A DNA stretch of 64,000 nt from Acinetobacter qingfengensis (GCF_008693185.1 NZ_VXKN01000006.1:62001-126000); one strand, 5' to 3'. Counted from the stretch's first letter, positions 18,809 through 28,693 are shown. Program-made: numbers and translations. The notes: generated by a model from the sequence alone, not told the origin.

Positions 18809-20053
18809 ATGAAAAAAGTATCGCAATTAGTGTTTGCTATATGTATGGCAACAGCGGGTTTCTCTCAAATTGGACATACTGCCGATGCCTTTGATTATAA
18901 TAGTCAGTGGATGCTAGGTGACTGGAATGGTGAACGTAGTGCATTAGAACAGCAAGGCTATCATTTTGATATTGGTTATACTGGCGAATCTGCTACTTTG
19001 ATAGACGCTTCACGTGATGCTAGTCATAAAACAGCGTATTCTGGGCAATTGGCTGTGGGCGCAGATTTTAATCTGGAAAAAATTCTGGGATGGCAAGATA
19101 CCGAAGCTAAAGTTGCGGTGACTTGGCGTGATGGTCATGATTTAAAAAATAATTCTTCTGCTTTGGATGGACAGTTAAGCTCTGTACAGGAAGTATACGG
19201 GCGTGGTCAGACATGGCGCTTAACAGATTTCTGGATCAAGAAAAAATTTCTAGATCGGCGTTTGGATATCAAGGTTGGTCGATTTGGTGAAAGTGAGGAT
19301 TTCAATGCTGTTGCATGTGATTTCCAGAATCTAGCGCTATGCGGAGACCAGATGGGGAATTGGAGTGCTGGTGATCAGATTCATAACTGGCCAGTAAGCC
19401 AATGGGCAGCACGAGTGAAGTATGCTATTGCGGTGGATGTCTTTGCCCAAGTTGGTGTTTATGAATATAATCCCGAAAATTTAAAACGTGGTAAAGGATT
19501 TAATTTAAGCACAGATGGTTCCAAAGGTGCGGTTATTCCTGTAGAGGTTGTATGGCAACCACAAGCAGCCATAAATGGTTTACCTGGTGAATACCGTGTC
19601 GGCTATTATTACAGTACGGCTGATGTTGACGAATTAAATACTAATAAGACCACTCATGCTCAAGGTGGATGGTTGTCATTTAAACAACAATTGAGCACAG
19701 TAAGTGGTAACAAAGATCGTGGTTTATCTTTAATCGGACAATTTGCCTTCTTTGATAAGGATTCTTCTGAAAAAAGTGATTCTCAAAGCTTGGCTTTGGC
19801 ATATAAAGGTTTAACCGATCACCGTCCACGGGATGAATTGGCGATTGGTGTTGCCCGAATCGGTTTAAATGATAAAGCTGTGACCAATGTAAATAAGGAT
19901 GCCGAATATAATGCAGAAATTTATTATGGAATTCATGCAACAAATTGGTTAACCGTGCGCCCAAATTTACAATATGTCAGTCATATTGGCGGCATTGATC
20001 GAAATCATGATGATGCTTGGGTCGGTGGGATTAAATTTATCACGGCATTCTAA
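18809..20053 (+). CDS. oprB: Carbohydrate-selective outer-membrane porin, OprB family
   Basis: OprB porins let sugars, especially glucose, cross the outer membrane. The 414-residue protein has a signal peptide (about 1-25, cleaved near GHTA) and then the family opening WMLGDWNGERSALEQQGYHF. Long amphipathic strands follow, including VKVGRF-type and WAARVKY segments, and it ends in TAF, a typical barrel C-terminus. ATG 18809 follows TGAGG at 18798-18802; a TTG at 18797 overlaps that site. It lies directly upstream of the PQQ glucose dehydrogenase, so it probably feeds that enzyme with aldose sugars. Hairpins between the two genes suggest separate control of message level. Confidence 0.9.
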   Translation: MKKVSQLVFAICMATAGFSQIGHTADAFDYNSQWMLGDWNGERSALEQQGYHFDIGYTGESATLIDASRDASHKTAYSGQLAVGADFNLEKILGWQDTEAKVAVTWRDGHDLKNNSSALDGQLSSVQEVYGRGQTWRLTDFWIKKKFLDRRLDIKVGRFGESEDFNAVACDFQNLALCGDQMGNWSAGDQIHNWPVSQWAARVKYAIAVDVFAQVGVYEYNPENLKRGKGFNLSTDGSKGAVIPVEVVWQPQAAINGLPGEYRVGYYYSTADVDELNTNKTTHAQGGWLSFKQQLSTVSGNKDRGLSLIGQFAFFDKDSSEKSDSQSLALAYKGLTDHRPRDELAIGVARIGLNDKAVTNVNKDAEYNAEIYYGIHATNWLTVRPNLQYVSHIGGIDRNHDDAWVGGIKFITAF

Positions 20054-20077
20054 TGATGTTTTGCTTTAACTGGAAAT

Positions 20078-20110
20078 AAAAATTGTGATGAAAATTCATT
20101 ACAATTTTTA
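20078..20110 (+). terminator. AT-rich terminator-like hairpin after oprB
   Basis: Fifteen-base arms at 20078-20092 and 20095-20109 pair completely if one G-T wobble is allowed, with only two bases between them. The 3' arm ends in five T residues and is followed by more T-rich sequence. It begins 25 bases after the oprB stop. Confidence 0.6.
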
Positions 20111-20121
20111 TATATTTTGTC

Positions 20122-20157
20122 GATAAAAACCATACGGTAACCAGTATGATTTTTATC
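20122..20157. repeat. Second large inverted repeat between oprB and gcd
   Basis: Arms GATAAAAACCATAC (20122-20135) and GTATGATTTTTATC (20144-20157) match at 13 of 14 positions around an 8-base loop that is itself GGTAACC-like. It ends 27 bases before the gcd start. It could be an operator, a second terminator or an mRNA-stabilising hairpin. Confidence 0.6.
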
Positions 20158-20184
20158 AGAACATAACAACAATGAGGTGGCGCT

Positions 20185-22590
20185 ATGACATTTCCTGAAA
20201 AAGCTTCAGGATTGCGCAAAATTACAGTTATTCTCATAGCTTTATTTGGCGCAGTTTTATTGGGTGGTGGTGTTTATCTCGCCATTCTGGGAGGATCCTG
20301 GTATTACATTGTGACAGGTATTATCTTACTTGTGACCACTATTTTGCTTGGGCAACGTTCTAATCTGGCCATTACACTTTACGCAATATTAATGCTTGCA
20401 ACGACAATATGGGCCATCTGGGAAGTTGGAACAGACTTCTGGGCATTGGCACCACGATTGGATATTATTGGTCTTGTTGGTTTGTGGTTATTATTGCCAG
20501 CAGTAACGTCAGACTTTAGTGTTTCGGCAAAATCATCAAAAATATTTTTATCAGCAACTCTTCTTTTGGCAGTTGTTGTTTTGGGCTTTTCAATCTTTAA
20601 CGATCCTCAGGAAATCAATGGCAGCATTAAGCAGGTTCAGCCACAAACTGCAACAGTAATAGAGGGGGTTGCACCTGCGGATTGGCCTGCTTATGGCCGT
20701 ACTCAGGCTGGTCAGCGTTACTCACCACTAACTCAGATTAATGATAGTAACGTTAAAGATTTAAAAGTGGCATGGACATTTCGGACAGGTGATGTCAAAA
20801 CAGGTCATGATGCAGGTGAAACCACTAATCAAGTCACACCAATCAAAATCGGCAATAACATGTATATGTGTACTACACATCAATGGTTGATTGCACTTGA
20901 TCCTGCCACAGGCAAGGAAAAATGGCGTTTTGATCCAAAATTAAAAGCAGATAAAACCTTTCAGCATTTAACCTGTCGTGGCGTTTCTTATCATGATGCT
21001 AATAACACAACAGAATTTGCAAAAAGTCTGGAATCTAAAAAATCTACATCGACTCAATGTCCTCGTAAGGTTATTTTACCTGTAAATGATGGACGTCTTG
21101 TTGCAGTTAATGCCGATAACGGTCAGCGTTGTAGTGATTTTGGTACAAACGGTGAAGTCGATTTGCAAAAAGATATGCCGTTTGCATATCCAGGCGGTTA
21201 TAACCCAACATCACCTCCTGTTGTTACTGGCACCACTATTGTAATTGCTGGCTCTGTAACGGATAACTATTCATCGAAAGAACCTTCTGGTGTTATTCGT
21301 GGTTATGATGTGAATACTGGTAAATTATTATGGGTATTTGATACGGGTGCCGAAGATCCAAATGCAATACCTGCACCGGGTCAAACTTTTGTCCATAACT
21401 CACCAAATGCATGGGCACCATTGGCTTATGACAGTAAGCTGGATATTGCTTATATTCCTACTGGTGTTGGAACACCTGATATCTGGGGAGGCGATCGTAC
21501 TGAATTAAAAGAACGCTATGCCAACTCTGTTTTGGCAATCAATGCAAGTACGGGTAAATTGGTCTGGAGTTTCCAAACCACACATCATGATTTATGGGAT
21601 ATGGATGTACCTTCTCAGCCGACATTGGCGGATATTAATAAAGATGGCCAATCTATTCCAGCAGTCTATGTCACCACCAAAACAGGTAATGTTTTTGTAC
21701 TGGATCGCCGTAATGGTCAGGCAATTGTACCAATTACCGAAAAACCTGTACCACAAACTGTAAAACGTGGCCCACAAACTAAAGGTGAGCGTTATTCACC
21801 GACACAGCCTTTTTCTGATTTTGATCTCGCTCCGCAGCAAAAATTGACAGATAAAGATATGTGGGGTGCAACAATGTTTGATCAACTGGTTTGCCGTATT
21901 CAATTTAAAAAATTGAACTATGATGGTATTTATACTCCGCCATCAGAAAATGGCACAGTCGTTTTCCCAGGAAATTTAGGTGTATTTGAGTGGGGCGGTA
22001 TTTCTGTTAACCCTGATCGTCAGGTGGCTGTCATGAACCCGATAGGTTTACCATTTATCTCCAGACTCATTCCGGAAGATCCAAATCGTGCCAAAGGTGC
22101 TAAGGGTGCCGGAACTGAGCAAGGAGTACAACCTATGTACGGTGTACCTTATGGTGTAGAGATTTCAGCATTCCTGTCACCAATCGGTTTACCTTGTAAG
22201 CAGCCAGCATGGGGTTATGTTGCAGGTGTTGATTTGAACACCCATCAGGTTGTATGGAAAAAACGTATTGGTACGATCCGTGATAGCTTGCCAAACTTGT
22301 TTCAACTACCACCATTAAAAATTGGTGTGCCAGGTTTGGGTGGCTCAATTTCTACCGCAGGGAATGTCATGTTTGTTGCAGCGACACAAGATAATTATAT
22401 CCGTGCCTATAATGTAACTAATGGTGACAAACTTTGGGAAGCACGATTACCTGCAGGTGGTCAGGCTACACCAATGACTTACGAAATTAATGGTAAACAA
22501 TATCTGGTTATTATGGCTGGAGGTCATGGTTCATTTGGAACAAAGATGGGAGACTATCTGATTGCTTATGCATTACCTGATCAAAAATAA
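20185..22590 (+). CDS. gcd: Membrane-bound PQQ-dependent glucose dehydrogenase
   Basis: This inner-membrane quinoprotein oxidises aldoses to aldonolactones in the periplasm and passes electrons to ubiquinone. The 801-residue protein is the usual length: five N-terminal membrane helices (about 12-145), then a periplasmic eight-bladed PQQ propeller beginning near DWPAYGRTQAGQRYSPLTQI. Propeller motifs include LDPATGKEKWRFDP, TTHHDLWDMDVPSQPTL and DLNTHQVVWKKRIG. GAGG precedes ATG 20185. The cofactor PQQ is not made by any gene in this window; a PqqU-like receptor at 56960 may import it. oprB upstream supplies the sugar route. Confidence 0.96.
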   Translation: MTFPEKASGLRKITVILIALFGAVLLGGGVYLAILGGSWYYIVTGIILLVTTILLGQRSNLAITLYAILMLATTIWAIWEVGTDFWALAPRLDIIGLVGLWLLLPAVTSDFSVSAKSSKIFLSATLLLAVVVLGFSIFNDPQEINGSIKQVQPQTATVIEGVAPADWPAYGRTQAGQRYSPLTQINDSNVKDLKVAWTFRTGDVKTGHDAGETTNQVTPIKIGNNMYMCTTHQWLIALDPATGKEKWRFDPKLKADKTFQHLTCRGVSYHDANNTTEFAKSLESKKSTSTQCPRKVILPVNDGRLVAVNADNGQRCSDFGTNGEVDLQKDMPFAYPGGYNPTSPPVVTGTTIVIAGSVTDNYSSKEPSGVIRGYDVNTGKLLWVFDTGAEDPNAIPAPGQTFVHNSPNAWAPLAYDSKLDIAYIPTGVGTPDIWGGDRTELKERYANSVLAINASTGKLVWSFQTTHHDLWDMDVPSQPTLADINKDGQSIPAVYVTTKTGNVFVLDRRNGQAIVPITEKPVPQTVKRGPQTKGERYSPTQPFSDFDLAPQQKLTDKDMWGATMFDQLVCRIQFKKLNYDGIYTPPSENGTVVFPGNLGVFEWGGISVNPDRQVAVMNPIGLPFISRLIPEDPNRAKGAKGAGTEQGVQPMYGVPYGVEISAFLSPIGLPCKQPAWGYVAGVDLNTHQVVWKKRIGTIRDSLPNLFQLPPLKIGVPGLGGSISTAGNVMFVAATQDNYIRAYNVTNGDKLWEARLPAGGQATPMTYEINGKQYLVIMAGGHGSFGTKMGDYLIAYALPDQK

Positions 22591-22614
22591 AATACTATAG
22601 CCGTAAACTCCTAG

Positions 22615-22641
22615 AATGCTCGCTTTGGCGAGCATTTTTTT
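22615..22641 (+). terminator. Rho-independent terminator of gcd
   Basis: Arms ATGCTCGC (22616-22623) and GCGAGCAT (22628-22635) form a perfect 8-bp stem with a 4-base loop and a seven-T tail. Confidence 0.93.
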
Positions 22642-22849
22642 ATGTATATTGTACCGTAACAATAAAAGTAGGGAAAAAGTAGGCTAAATGTTGAAGCTAA
22701 ATTTGTTAAAAAATTTGACCAAACTTGCGTTATGTTGTCTGTTGTTTTTCATTTTTGAAAAATAGATTATCCAAAAGATCAGACAAATAAACGTTAACCA
22801 AGCTTGATGTATTCATGAACAGTACATCATAGATAGAAGGACGTTAAAA

Positions 22850-24238
22850 ATGGCTTATGCTACAGTCAATCCATACACTGGTGAAACATTAAAAACTTTT
22901 GCGAATGCAAGTGAAGAACAAGTCATTACAGCGATTGATCAAGCGCACCAAACATTTCAGTCATGGAAAGAAACCAGTTTTGCACAACGTGCAGAAATTT
23001 TAAATAAAGCGGCAAGCATTTTACGGAAAGAAACCGATAAATATGCACAATATTTGACGCTTGAAATGGGTAAACTGTTTACAGAAGCAAAACTGGAAAC
23101 AATTTTATCTGCTGAAATTTTTGAATACTATGCAAAAAATGCAGAACAATTATTGGCACCAGAAAAATTGTCAACTGACACAAATGGTATTGAAGCGACA
23201 ATTTATCATGAACCACAAGGCGTTTTGCTTGCCGTAGAACCATGGAATTTTCCGTTCTATCAAATTGCACGTATTCTTGCACCGCAACTTTCAGCAGGCA
23301 ATACTGTTATTTTAAAACATGCATCTAATGTTCCACAAAGTGCCAATGTTTTTGAAGAATTAATGTTGGAAGCCGGATTACCACAAGGTGCATTTAAAAA
23401 TCTGTATCTTGCACATGAACACACAGAATTGGTATTGAATGACCCACGCGTTATTGGTGTTGCATTAACGGGTTCTGAAACAGCAGGAGCAATTGTTGCT
23501 GGTGCAGCAGGTAAAGCATTAAAAAAATCTACACTGGAATTAGGTGGTGCTGATGCATTCGTCGTGTTAGATGATGCCGATCTGGAAAAAACAGTTGAAT
23601 GGGCAGTCATGGGACGTCACTGGAATGCAGGTCAGGTTTGTGTTTCTGCAAAACGACTTATTGTTGTAGATGCTATTTATGATAAGTTTGTTGAACTGTA
23701 TAAACAGGGCGTTGCAAAACTTAAAGCTGGTGATCCAATGGATCCTGAAACAACACTTGCACCGTTATCCTCCCAAAAAGCTGCTGATGATTTGAAAAAA
23801 CAAGTTGCAAAAGCAGTAGAAGCGGGTGCAGAGGTTGAAATTATTGGTGCAGCAGTTCCAGAGCAGGGTGCTTTCTTTCAACCAGTATTAATGACCAATT
23901 TGCACGAACAAAACGAAGCTCGTCATTGGGAGTTTTTTGGCCCGGTAACACAATTGTACCGTGCTAAAGATGAGGCCGATGCAATTCGTATTGCCAATGA
24001 TTCGCCATTTGGTTTGGGTGGTTCAGTCTTTACTCAAGATCATGATCGTGGCGTAAAAGTAGCAAGACAAATTTATACTGGTATGGTTTATATTAACCAT
24101 CCAACTATGGTGAAAGCAGACTTACCATTTGGTGGTGTTGCTCGCTCTGGTTATGGTCGTGAATTGATTGGTCTGGGCATTAAAGAGTTTGTGAACCACA
24201 AACTTGTCGGTGTTGTGGACATTGATGCGCCATTCTAA
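22850..24238 (+). CDS. NAD(P)-dependent aldehyde dehydrogenase, succinate-semialdehyde dehydrogenase type (Sad/YneI-like)
   Basis: The 462-residue cytoplasmic enzyme should oxidise a short aldehyde, most likely succinate semialdehyde, to the acid. The N-terminal ATVNPYTGETLKTF, cofactor-site VEPWNFPFYQIAR, general-base segment LELGGADAFVV and catalytic Cys264 in GQVCVSAKR match the shorter SSADH subgroup of E. coli Sad/YneI, in which LELGG is followed by AD rather than KSP. AAGGA precedes ATG 22850. It has its own terminator and no neighbouring GABA transaminase, so the physiological substrate is not certain. Confidence 0.88.
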   Translation: MAYATVNPYTGETLKTFANASEEQVITAIDQAHQTFQSWKETSFAQRAEILNKAASILRKETDKYAQYLTLEMGKLFTEAKLETILSAEIFEYYAKNAEQLLAPEKLSTDTNGIEATIYHEPQGVLLAVEPWNFPFYQIARILAPQLSAGNTVILKHASNVPQSANVFEELMLEAGLPQGAFKNLYLAHEHTELVLNDPRVIGVALTGSETAGAIVAGAAGKALKKSTLELGGADAFVVLDDADLEKTVEWAVMGRHWNAGQVCVSAKRLIVVDAIYDKFVELYKQGVAKLKAGDPMDPETTLAPLSSQKAADDLKKQVAKAVEAGAEVEIIGAAVPEQGAFFQPVLMTNLHEQNEARHWEFFGPVTQLYRAKDEADAIRIANDSPFGLGGSVFTQDHDRGVKVARQIYTGMVYINHPTMVKADLPFGGVARSGYGRELIGLGIKEFVNHKLVGVVDIDAPF

Positions 24239-24267
24239 TCAATGAAGAGTGGATATTGAATATTATA

Positions 24268-24294
24268 AAGCTGATCCATTGGGTCAGCTTTTTT
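24268..24294 (+). terminator. Rho-independent terminator of the aldehyde dehydrogenase gene
   Basis: Ten-bp stem between 24268-24277 (AAGCTGATCC) and 24281-24290 (GGGTCAGCTT), one wobble, three-base loop, then a T-run. Confidence 0.9.
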
Positions 24295-24413
24295 ATTGAC
24301 AGACTATGCTTATCAAAAAAATCGAATTAAATTATACAAAAAAAGCATTTTGTTGATGATGAAAAACGGTATATTCTGCAAGCCTTTAGAATGACTCTTA
24401 CTAGCCTTACGCC

Positions 24414-26057
24414 ATGTATTCTTATACCGAATTCGATCAACAGCTCGTCAATGAACGAGTTGCACAGTTTCGTGACCAGACAGAACGCTATTTAGCGGGA
24501 AAACTTACTGAGGATGAGTATCGTCCTTTACGTCTTCAAAATGGTTTATATGTACAGCGTTATGCACCCATGTTGCGTATTGCTGTACCTTATGGGCTGT
24601 TAAATAGTAAACAATTACGAAAAATTGCTGAAATTAGTCTGAATTATGATCGTGGCTATGCACATGTATCAACACGCCAAAATTTCCAGTTGAACTGGCC
24701 AGCATTGGAACAGGTACCTGATATTTTACAGGAACTGGCTTCAGTACAAATGCATGCCATTCAGACTTCTGGTAACTGTATTCGTAACACAACAACAGAT
24801 CAGTATGCAGGTGTGATCGCAGGTGAAATTACAGATCCTCGTCCAACCTGCGAGTTGATTCGTCAGTGGAGTACATTTCACCCTGAGTTCGCATTTTTAC
24901 CACGTAAATTTAAGATTGCTGTATCTGCGTTTAGTGAAACTGACCGGGCAGCGACATCATTTCATGATATTGGCGTTTACATTGTAAAAAATGCAGCAGG
25001 TGAGATTGGCTATAAGATTAAAGTGGGCGGTGGTCTTGGGCGAACACCAGTTATTGGTAGTTTTATTCGTGATTTCTTACCACGTGAAGATTTAATTGCC
25101 TATCTGGAAGCAGTTTTACGTGTGTATAACTTACATGGTCGCCGTGATAATAAATATAAAGCGCGTATCAAAATTCTGGTTAAAGCATTAACACCACAAG
25201 TTTTTGCAGAAAAAGTAGAAGCTGAATTCGTTCAAATCCGGGATCAATTGCGCATTGAGGCTAATGTACTGGCAGGTCTTGATCAACAATTTACACCATT
25301 TGATTATCAAGATTTTGAAGATGAAGACTTTGAACCTTTATTTTCTCAATATCCAAAGTTTAAACAATGGTTTAATGTCAATACGCATCAACATAAAGTG
25401 AAAGGCTATCGTGTTGTGGTCATTAACCTGAAACGTGCAGGTATTGCGCCGGGCGATATCACTACCGAAGAAATGAATTTTATTGCAGATTTGGCAGATC
25501 AATATACCTTTGGCGAATTAAGAACGACTCATGAGCAAAATATTGTCTTGGCTGATGTCCCGCAAAAAGATATTTTTAAACTATGGCAAACACTTGATAA
25601 CGCGAATCTTGCACGGGCACATATTGGCTTTTTGACAGATATTATTTGCTGTCCAGGTGGTGATTTCTGTTCATTGGCAAATGCAAAATCTATCCCGATT
25701 TCTGAAGCCATTACACGCCGTTTCAATGATCTGGATACCATTTATAATCTTGGTAAACTGGACTTAAATATTTCGGGCTGTATGAATGCATGTGGTCATC
25801 ATCATGTTGGTCATATCGGTATTCTCGGTGTAGACAAAAAAGGTGAAGAATTTTATCAAATCATGTTAGGTGGTAATGCTGATCATGATGCTTCTCTGGG
25901 AGATATTCTGGGGCCATCTTTTGCTGCAGAACTTGTTCCTGATGTCGTGGAAGAATTATTAAATACCTATCTGGATCTTCGTGAAGAAGGTGAACGGTTT
26001 ATTGATACTTATCGTCGAGTGGGGATCAAACCATTTAAGGAGAGAGCGTATGCTTAA
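24414..26057 (+). CDS. cysI: Sulfite/nitrite reductase hemoprotein (siroheme, 4Fe-4S)
   Basis: The enzyme reduces sulfite to sulfide (or nitrite to ammonia) by six electrons; the assimilatory sulfite role is favoured by the DUF934 partner. The 547-residue protein has the duplicated ferredoxin-like and siroheme domains. N-terminal motifs are DRGYAHVSTRQNFQLNW and GNCIRNTTTDQYAG. The cluster ligands are Cys413 and Cys419 in CCPGGDFC and Cys456 and Cys460 in CMNAC. No flavoprotein CysJ lies nearby, so ferredoxin or another donor is likely. ATG 24414 has no strong ribosome site. It overlaps the next gene by 8 bases. Confidence 0.92.
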   Translation: MYSYTEFDQQLVNERVAQFRDQTERYLAGKLTEDEYRPLRLQNGLYVQRYAPMLRIAVPYGLLNSKQLRKIAEISLNYDRGYAHVSTRQNFQLNWPALEQVPDILQELASVQMHAIQTSGNCIRNTTTDQYAGVIAGEITDPRPTCELIRQWSTFHPEFAFLPRKFKIAVSAFSETDRAATSFHDIGVYIVKNAAGEIGYKIKVGGGLGRTPVIGSFIRDFLPREDLIAYLEAVLRVYNLHGRRDNKYKARIKILVKALTPQVFAEKVEAEFVQIRDQLRIEANVLAGLDQQFTPFDYQDFEDEDFEPLFSQYPKFKQWFNVNTHQHKVKGYRVVVINLKRAGIAPGDITTEEMNFIADLADQYTFGELRTTHEQNIVLADVPQKDIFKLWQTLDNANLARAHIGFLTDIICCPGGDFCSLANAKSIPISEAITRRFNDLDTIYNLGKLDLNISGCMNACGHHHVGHIGILGVDKKGEEFYQIMLGGNADHDASLGDILGPSFAAELVPDVVEELLNTYLDLREEGERFIDTYRRVGIKPFKERAYA

Positions 26058-26535
26058 TCTTGACTTAGCTGTATTGTATAAAGACGGTAGCATTTTTCAG
26101 AATACGTATCAGCCTATTTCTGAAGATGGTCAATTACCTCAAGGTGACGTGGTTTTAACTGCTGATCAATTGGATCAATTGCAGCAAATTTCTGGTAAAA
26201 AAGCGCTTTATGTTACAGTCGATGTTTCACCAGAAAATCATCAATTCCCTTTAGATCAATTGGATACTATCTTTATTGAATTTGCAGGTTTTAATGATGG
26301 CCGAGGCTATTCATTTGCTGCCTTATTGCGTCGTCAGGGATTTAAAGGTGAATTGCGTGCGATTGGGGACATTTTTAAGGATGTATTGAATTATTTAAAA
26401 CGTTGTGGTTTTGATAGCTTTGTGATTAAAGCCGACAAAGATATTGCTGAAACTGCTGCAGGATTAAATGATTTTACTCATCCATATCAAGCTTCAGTTG
26501 CGGTGCAACAAACAGGTTATCAAACTGGTGAATAA
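26050..26535 (+). CDS. DUF934 protein, partner of the sulfite reductase
   Basis: The 161-residue protein belongs to the DUF934 family, which is regularly encoded next to ferredoxin-type sulfite/nitrite reductases in proteobacteria and is assumed to assist sulfate assimilation. Typical motifs are IFIEFAGFNDGRGYSFAALL and LRRQGFKGELRAIGDIFKD. ATG 26050 follows AAGGAG at 26037-26042 and overlaps the cysI stop, indicating translational coupling; an upstream in-frame ATG at 25981 lies within cysI and is rejected. Its exact biochemical role is not known to me. Confidence 0.9.
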   Translation: MLNLDLAVLYKDGSIFQNTYQPISEDGQLPQGDVVLTADQLDQLQQISGKKALYVTVDVSPENHQFPLDQLDTIFIEFAGFNDGRGYSFAALLRRQGFKGELRAIGDIFKDVLNYLKRCGFDSFVIKADKDIAETAAGLNDFTHPYQASVAVQQTGYQTGE

Positions 26536-26594
26536 ACATTGAGAAAATGAAAATAAGGTATGAATAAATATACCTTATTTTTGTATCTGATCAC

Positions 26595-27140
26595 TTAATC
26601 TTCACATTGTTGAATTGTTTCATGGCGAGTATTCCCCATGTAGCTTAAAATCAATCTTCTGGAATTTACTGCATCATTGGCACAATAAAAAAAAGAGCCT
26701 TGTGAACCTCTGGGTAAACCTGAGTCGGATTGAAAAACAAGATTTCTACCTGCTGCACCTTTCCACGATAAAGAACCATGTTTTAAATTTAGAGCATAGT
26801 AATGCAAAATCGTTTCCTCGGATTGCCTGATTCGATCCGGTGATTTTTGATCAATAAAAACCAATAAACCTGTACTCCAACCATCATCACTGCAACTGAT
26901 CTGATCATGACTACCACAAATTGCGATTCGATCATGATGAATAAAAGCACGATGTTTGCTGTCATTTAAAACAGTATTGATAAAGGTAATGGTCTTTTTA
27001 CTTTCGAGATTTGCAATTAAAGAAGAAAAATGTGGAATCGCTAAAACCACAATTGCACTTGTAATAAAAATAGAAACAAGTAGTTCCGTAATTGTTAATC
27101 CCTTACAGCTTTTATTAGGTAAAAAATGCTTTTCCATCAT
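26595..27140 (-). CDS. Type IV pilin-like pseudopilin (GspH/FimT family)
   Basis: The 181-residue protein carries a class III prepilin leader: a basic stretch, the cleavage site KG followed by LTITELLVS with Glu at +5, and a hydrophobic helix (LLVSIFITSAIVVLAIPHF). The globular part has four cysteines (ICGSHDQISC, then FFYCAND and QQCED). FimT/GspH proteins are minor pilins that prime type IV pilus or type II secretion filaments. It stands alone here with no other pil or gsp genes, facing the convergent DUF934 gene. Two consecutive ATGs (27140 and 27137) are possible starts, and neither has a clear ribosome site. Confidence 0.85.
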   Translation of the reverse strand: MMEKHFLPNKSCKGLTITELLVSIFITSAIVVLAIPHFSSLIANLESKKTITFINTVLNDSKHRAFIHHDRIAICGSHDQISCSDDGWSTGLLVFIDQKSPDRIRQSEETILHYYALNLKHGSLSWKGAAGRNLVFQSDSGLPRGSQGSFFYCANDAVNSRRLILSYMGNTRHETIQQCED

Positions 27141-27479
27141 TGTTTTACTATAAATATTATTAGTTTGTAGAATAATGACTCTTCATAAAAAAGTCTAGCA
27201 CTTACAAAACTTGATGAAAATTTGTAGAAAACTGCCAAAGAAATCACTAAAATCAAAAAGTGGTTAATATTGACGATTGATTTACGAAATCACAACGAAA
27301 TTTGTAAGTGAATTTGTCAATATCATTGACAAATAATGTTACGAACTATTGGCTTTCTTATGCACAAGTTGTAGAATTGCTAAAAATTAGCTTGAAAGCC
27401 GATAGCATTGTATCCATTATGTACATACAATAAGTTTTAAGCTGAGTTAAACAACAAAATGTTAATCTGGAGGAACTCC
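27141..27479. other. Intergenic region with the ompA promoter
   Basis: These 340 AT-rich bases separate the pseudopilin gene from ompA. A plausible ompA promoter is TTGAAA (27392-27397), a 17-base spacer, and CATTAT (27415-27420), giving a leader of about 55 bases. A second TTGACA at 27326-27331 has no good -10 box. I see no coding frame. Confidence 0.4.
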
Positions 27480-28520
27480 ATGAAAATGAGTCGTATTGCG
27501 CTTGCAATGTTAGTTGCAGCTCCTTTCGCTGCTGCAAACGCTGGTGTAACGGTTACACCGTTAATGTTAGGTTATCACTGGTACCCTGAAAACTTTGATA
27601 AACAAATCGGTAGCTGGGTAGGTGCCACCAACTCTACAGATGTGAAAGATGATCTTTCTGTAGGTGCTGCAATCGGTGCTGAATTAACACCTTGGTTACA
27701 AGCTGAAGTTGAATATCAACAAACTAAACCAGATGTTGAAACTCCAGCAGGTAAATTTGATGGTAAACATCAAACTGTTAGCTTAAACTTTATCGCAACT
27801 TCTGACGTATTTACTGGTAACTACGACAGCAAAGTTAAACCATACGCTTTAATCGGTGGTGGTTGGTCTAAGTTTGAAGCTAAAGATCTTGATGTTTCTA
27901 CCAAAGATACCATTGGTAACGTTGGTTTAGGTCTTTTATGGCAACTTAACGATGCTTTGACACTTCGTACAGAAGCTCGTGCTACCAACAACTTCGATCT
28001 TAACACTTGGGATCACCAGGGTATTGCTGCACTTCAAGTCGTACTTGGCGGTCACTTGAAACCTGCTGCTCCAGTAGTAGAAGTTGAGCCAGTTCAGCCT
28101 CCAGTTGAAGTTCAACCAGTTGAAGAACCTAAAGAAGTAACTGAAAATCTTAAAATGGAACTTCGTGTATTCTTTGACTTGAATAAATCAAACATCAAGC
28201 CACAGTACAAACCAGAAATTGCTAAAGTAGCTGAAAAATTGGTTGAATATCCAAATGCTACTGCTCAAATTGATGGTCACACTGATAACACTGGTCCACG
28301 TAAACTTAACGAACGTTTATCTCTAGCTCGTGCTAATTCAGTTAAAGCGTCTCTTGTTAACGAATTTGGTATCGATGCAAATCGTTTAACAACTCAAGGT
28401 TTCGCATGGGATCAACCAATTGCTGACAACAGTACAGCTGAAGGCCGTGCAATGAACCGTCGTGTATTTGCTACAATTACTGGTAGCAAAACAGTTGTAG
28501 TTCAACCAGGTCAGCAATAA
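27480..28520 (+). CDS. ompA: OmpA-family outer-membrane protein
   Basis: OmpA is the abundant outer-membrane protein that anchors the membrane to peptidoglycan; in Acinetobacter it is also a slow porin and virulence factor. The 346-residue protein has a signal peptide cleaved after ANA (residue 22) and an eight-strand barrel (about 23-195). A Pro/Val/Glu-rich hinge (about 197-225) and the OmpA C-terminal domain follow, with [40 protein letters not shown] and GRAMNRRVF. The Asp and Arg of those motifs bind diaminopimelate. GGAGG at 27470-27474 sets ATG 27480; an ATG at 27459 is upstream of it. A strong UUCG-capped terminator follows. Confidence 0.97.
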   Translation: MKMSRIALAMLVAAPFAAANAGVTVTPLMLGYHWYPENFDKQIGSWVGATNSTDVKDDLSVGAAIGAELTPWLQAEVEYQQTKPDVETPAGKFDGKHQTVSLNFIATSDVFTGNYDSKVKPYALIGGGWSKFEAKDLDVSTKDTIGNVGLGLLWQLNDALTLRTEARATNNFDLNTWDHQGIAALQVVLGGHLKPAAPVVEVEPVQPPVEVQPVEEPKEVTENLKMELRVFFDLNKSNIKPQYKPEIAKVAEKLVEYPNATAQIDGHTDNTGPRKLNERLSLARANSVKASLVNEFGIDANRLTTQGFAWDQPIADNSTAEGRAMNRRVFATITGSKTVVVQPGQQ

Positions 28521-28584
28521 TAAGCTTCTGCTTAATCTAACGAAGTTAGATTAAATATCAGAAGTAGTCTTATGGATTGCTAAT

Positions 28585-28615
28585 AAAAGGTTCTACATTC
28601 GTGTAGAACCTTTTT
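28585..28615 (+). terminator. Rho-independent terminator of ompA
   Basis: A perfect 13-bp stem (28585-28597 with 28602-28614) closed by a TTCG tetraloop ends in five T residues. A second hairpin, TTAATCTAA/TTAGATTAA, lies just before it at 28532-28554. Confidence 0.95.
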
Positions 28616-28693
28616 ATAATTAAAAAATAGATAAATTGCTCATGATTATAATTTTACTATCAAATGATAATTTCATGACCAAAGGCTAGTATC

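Noticed and set aside
24296..24301. TTGACA after the aldehyde dehydrogenase terminator as a cysI promoter
   Set aside because: No acceptable -10 box follows at 16-18 bases.
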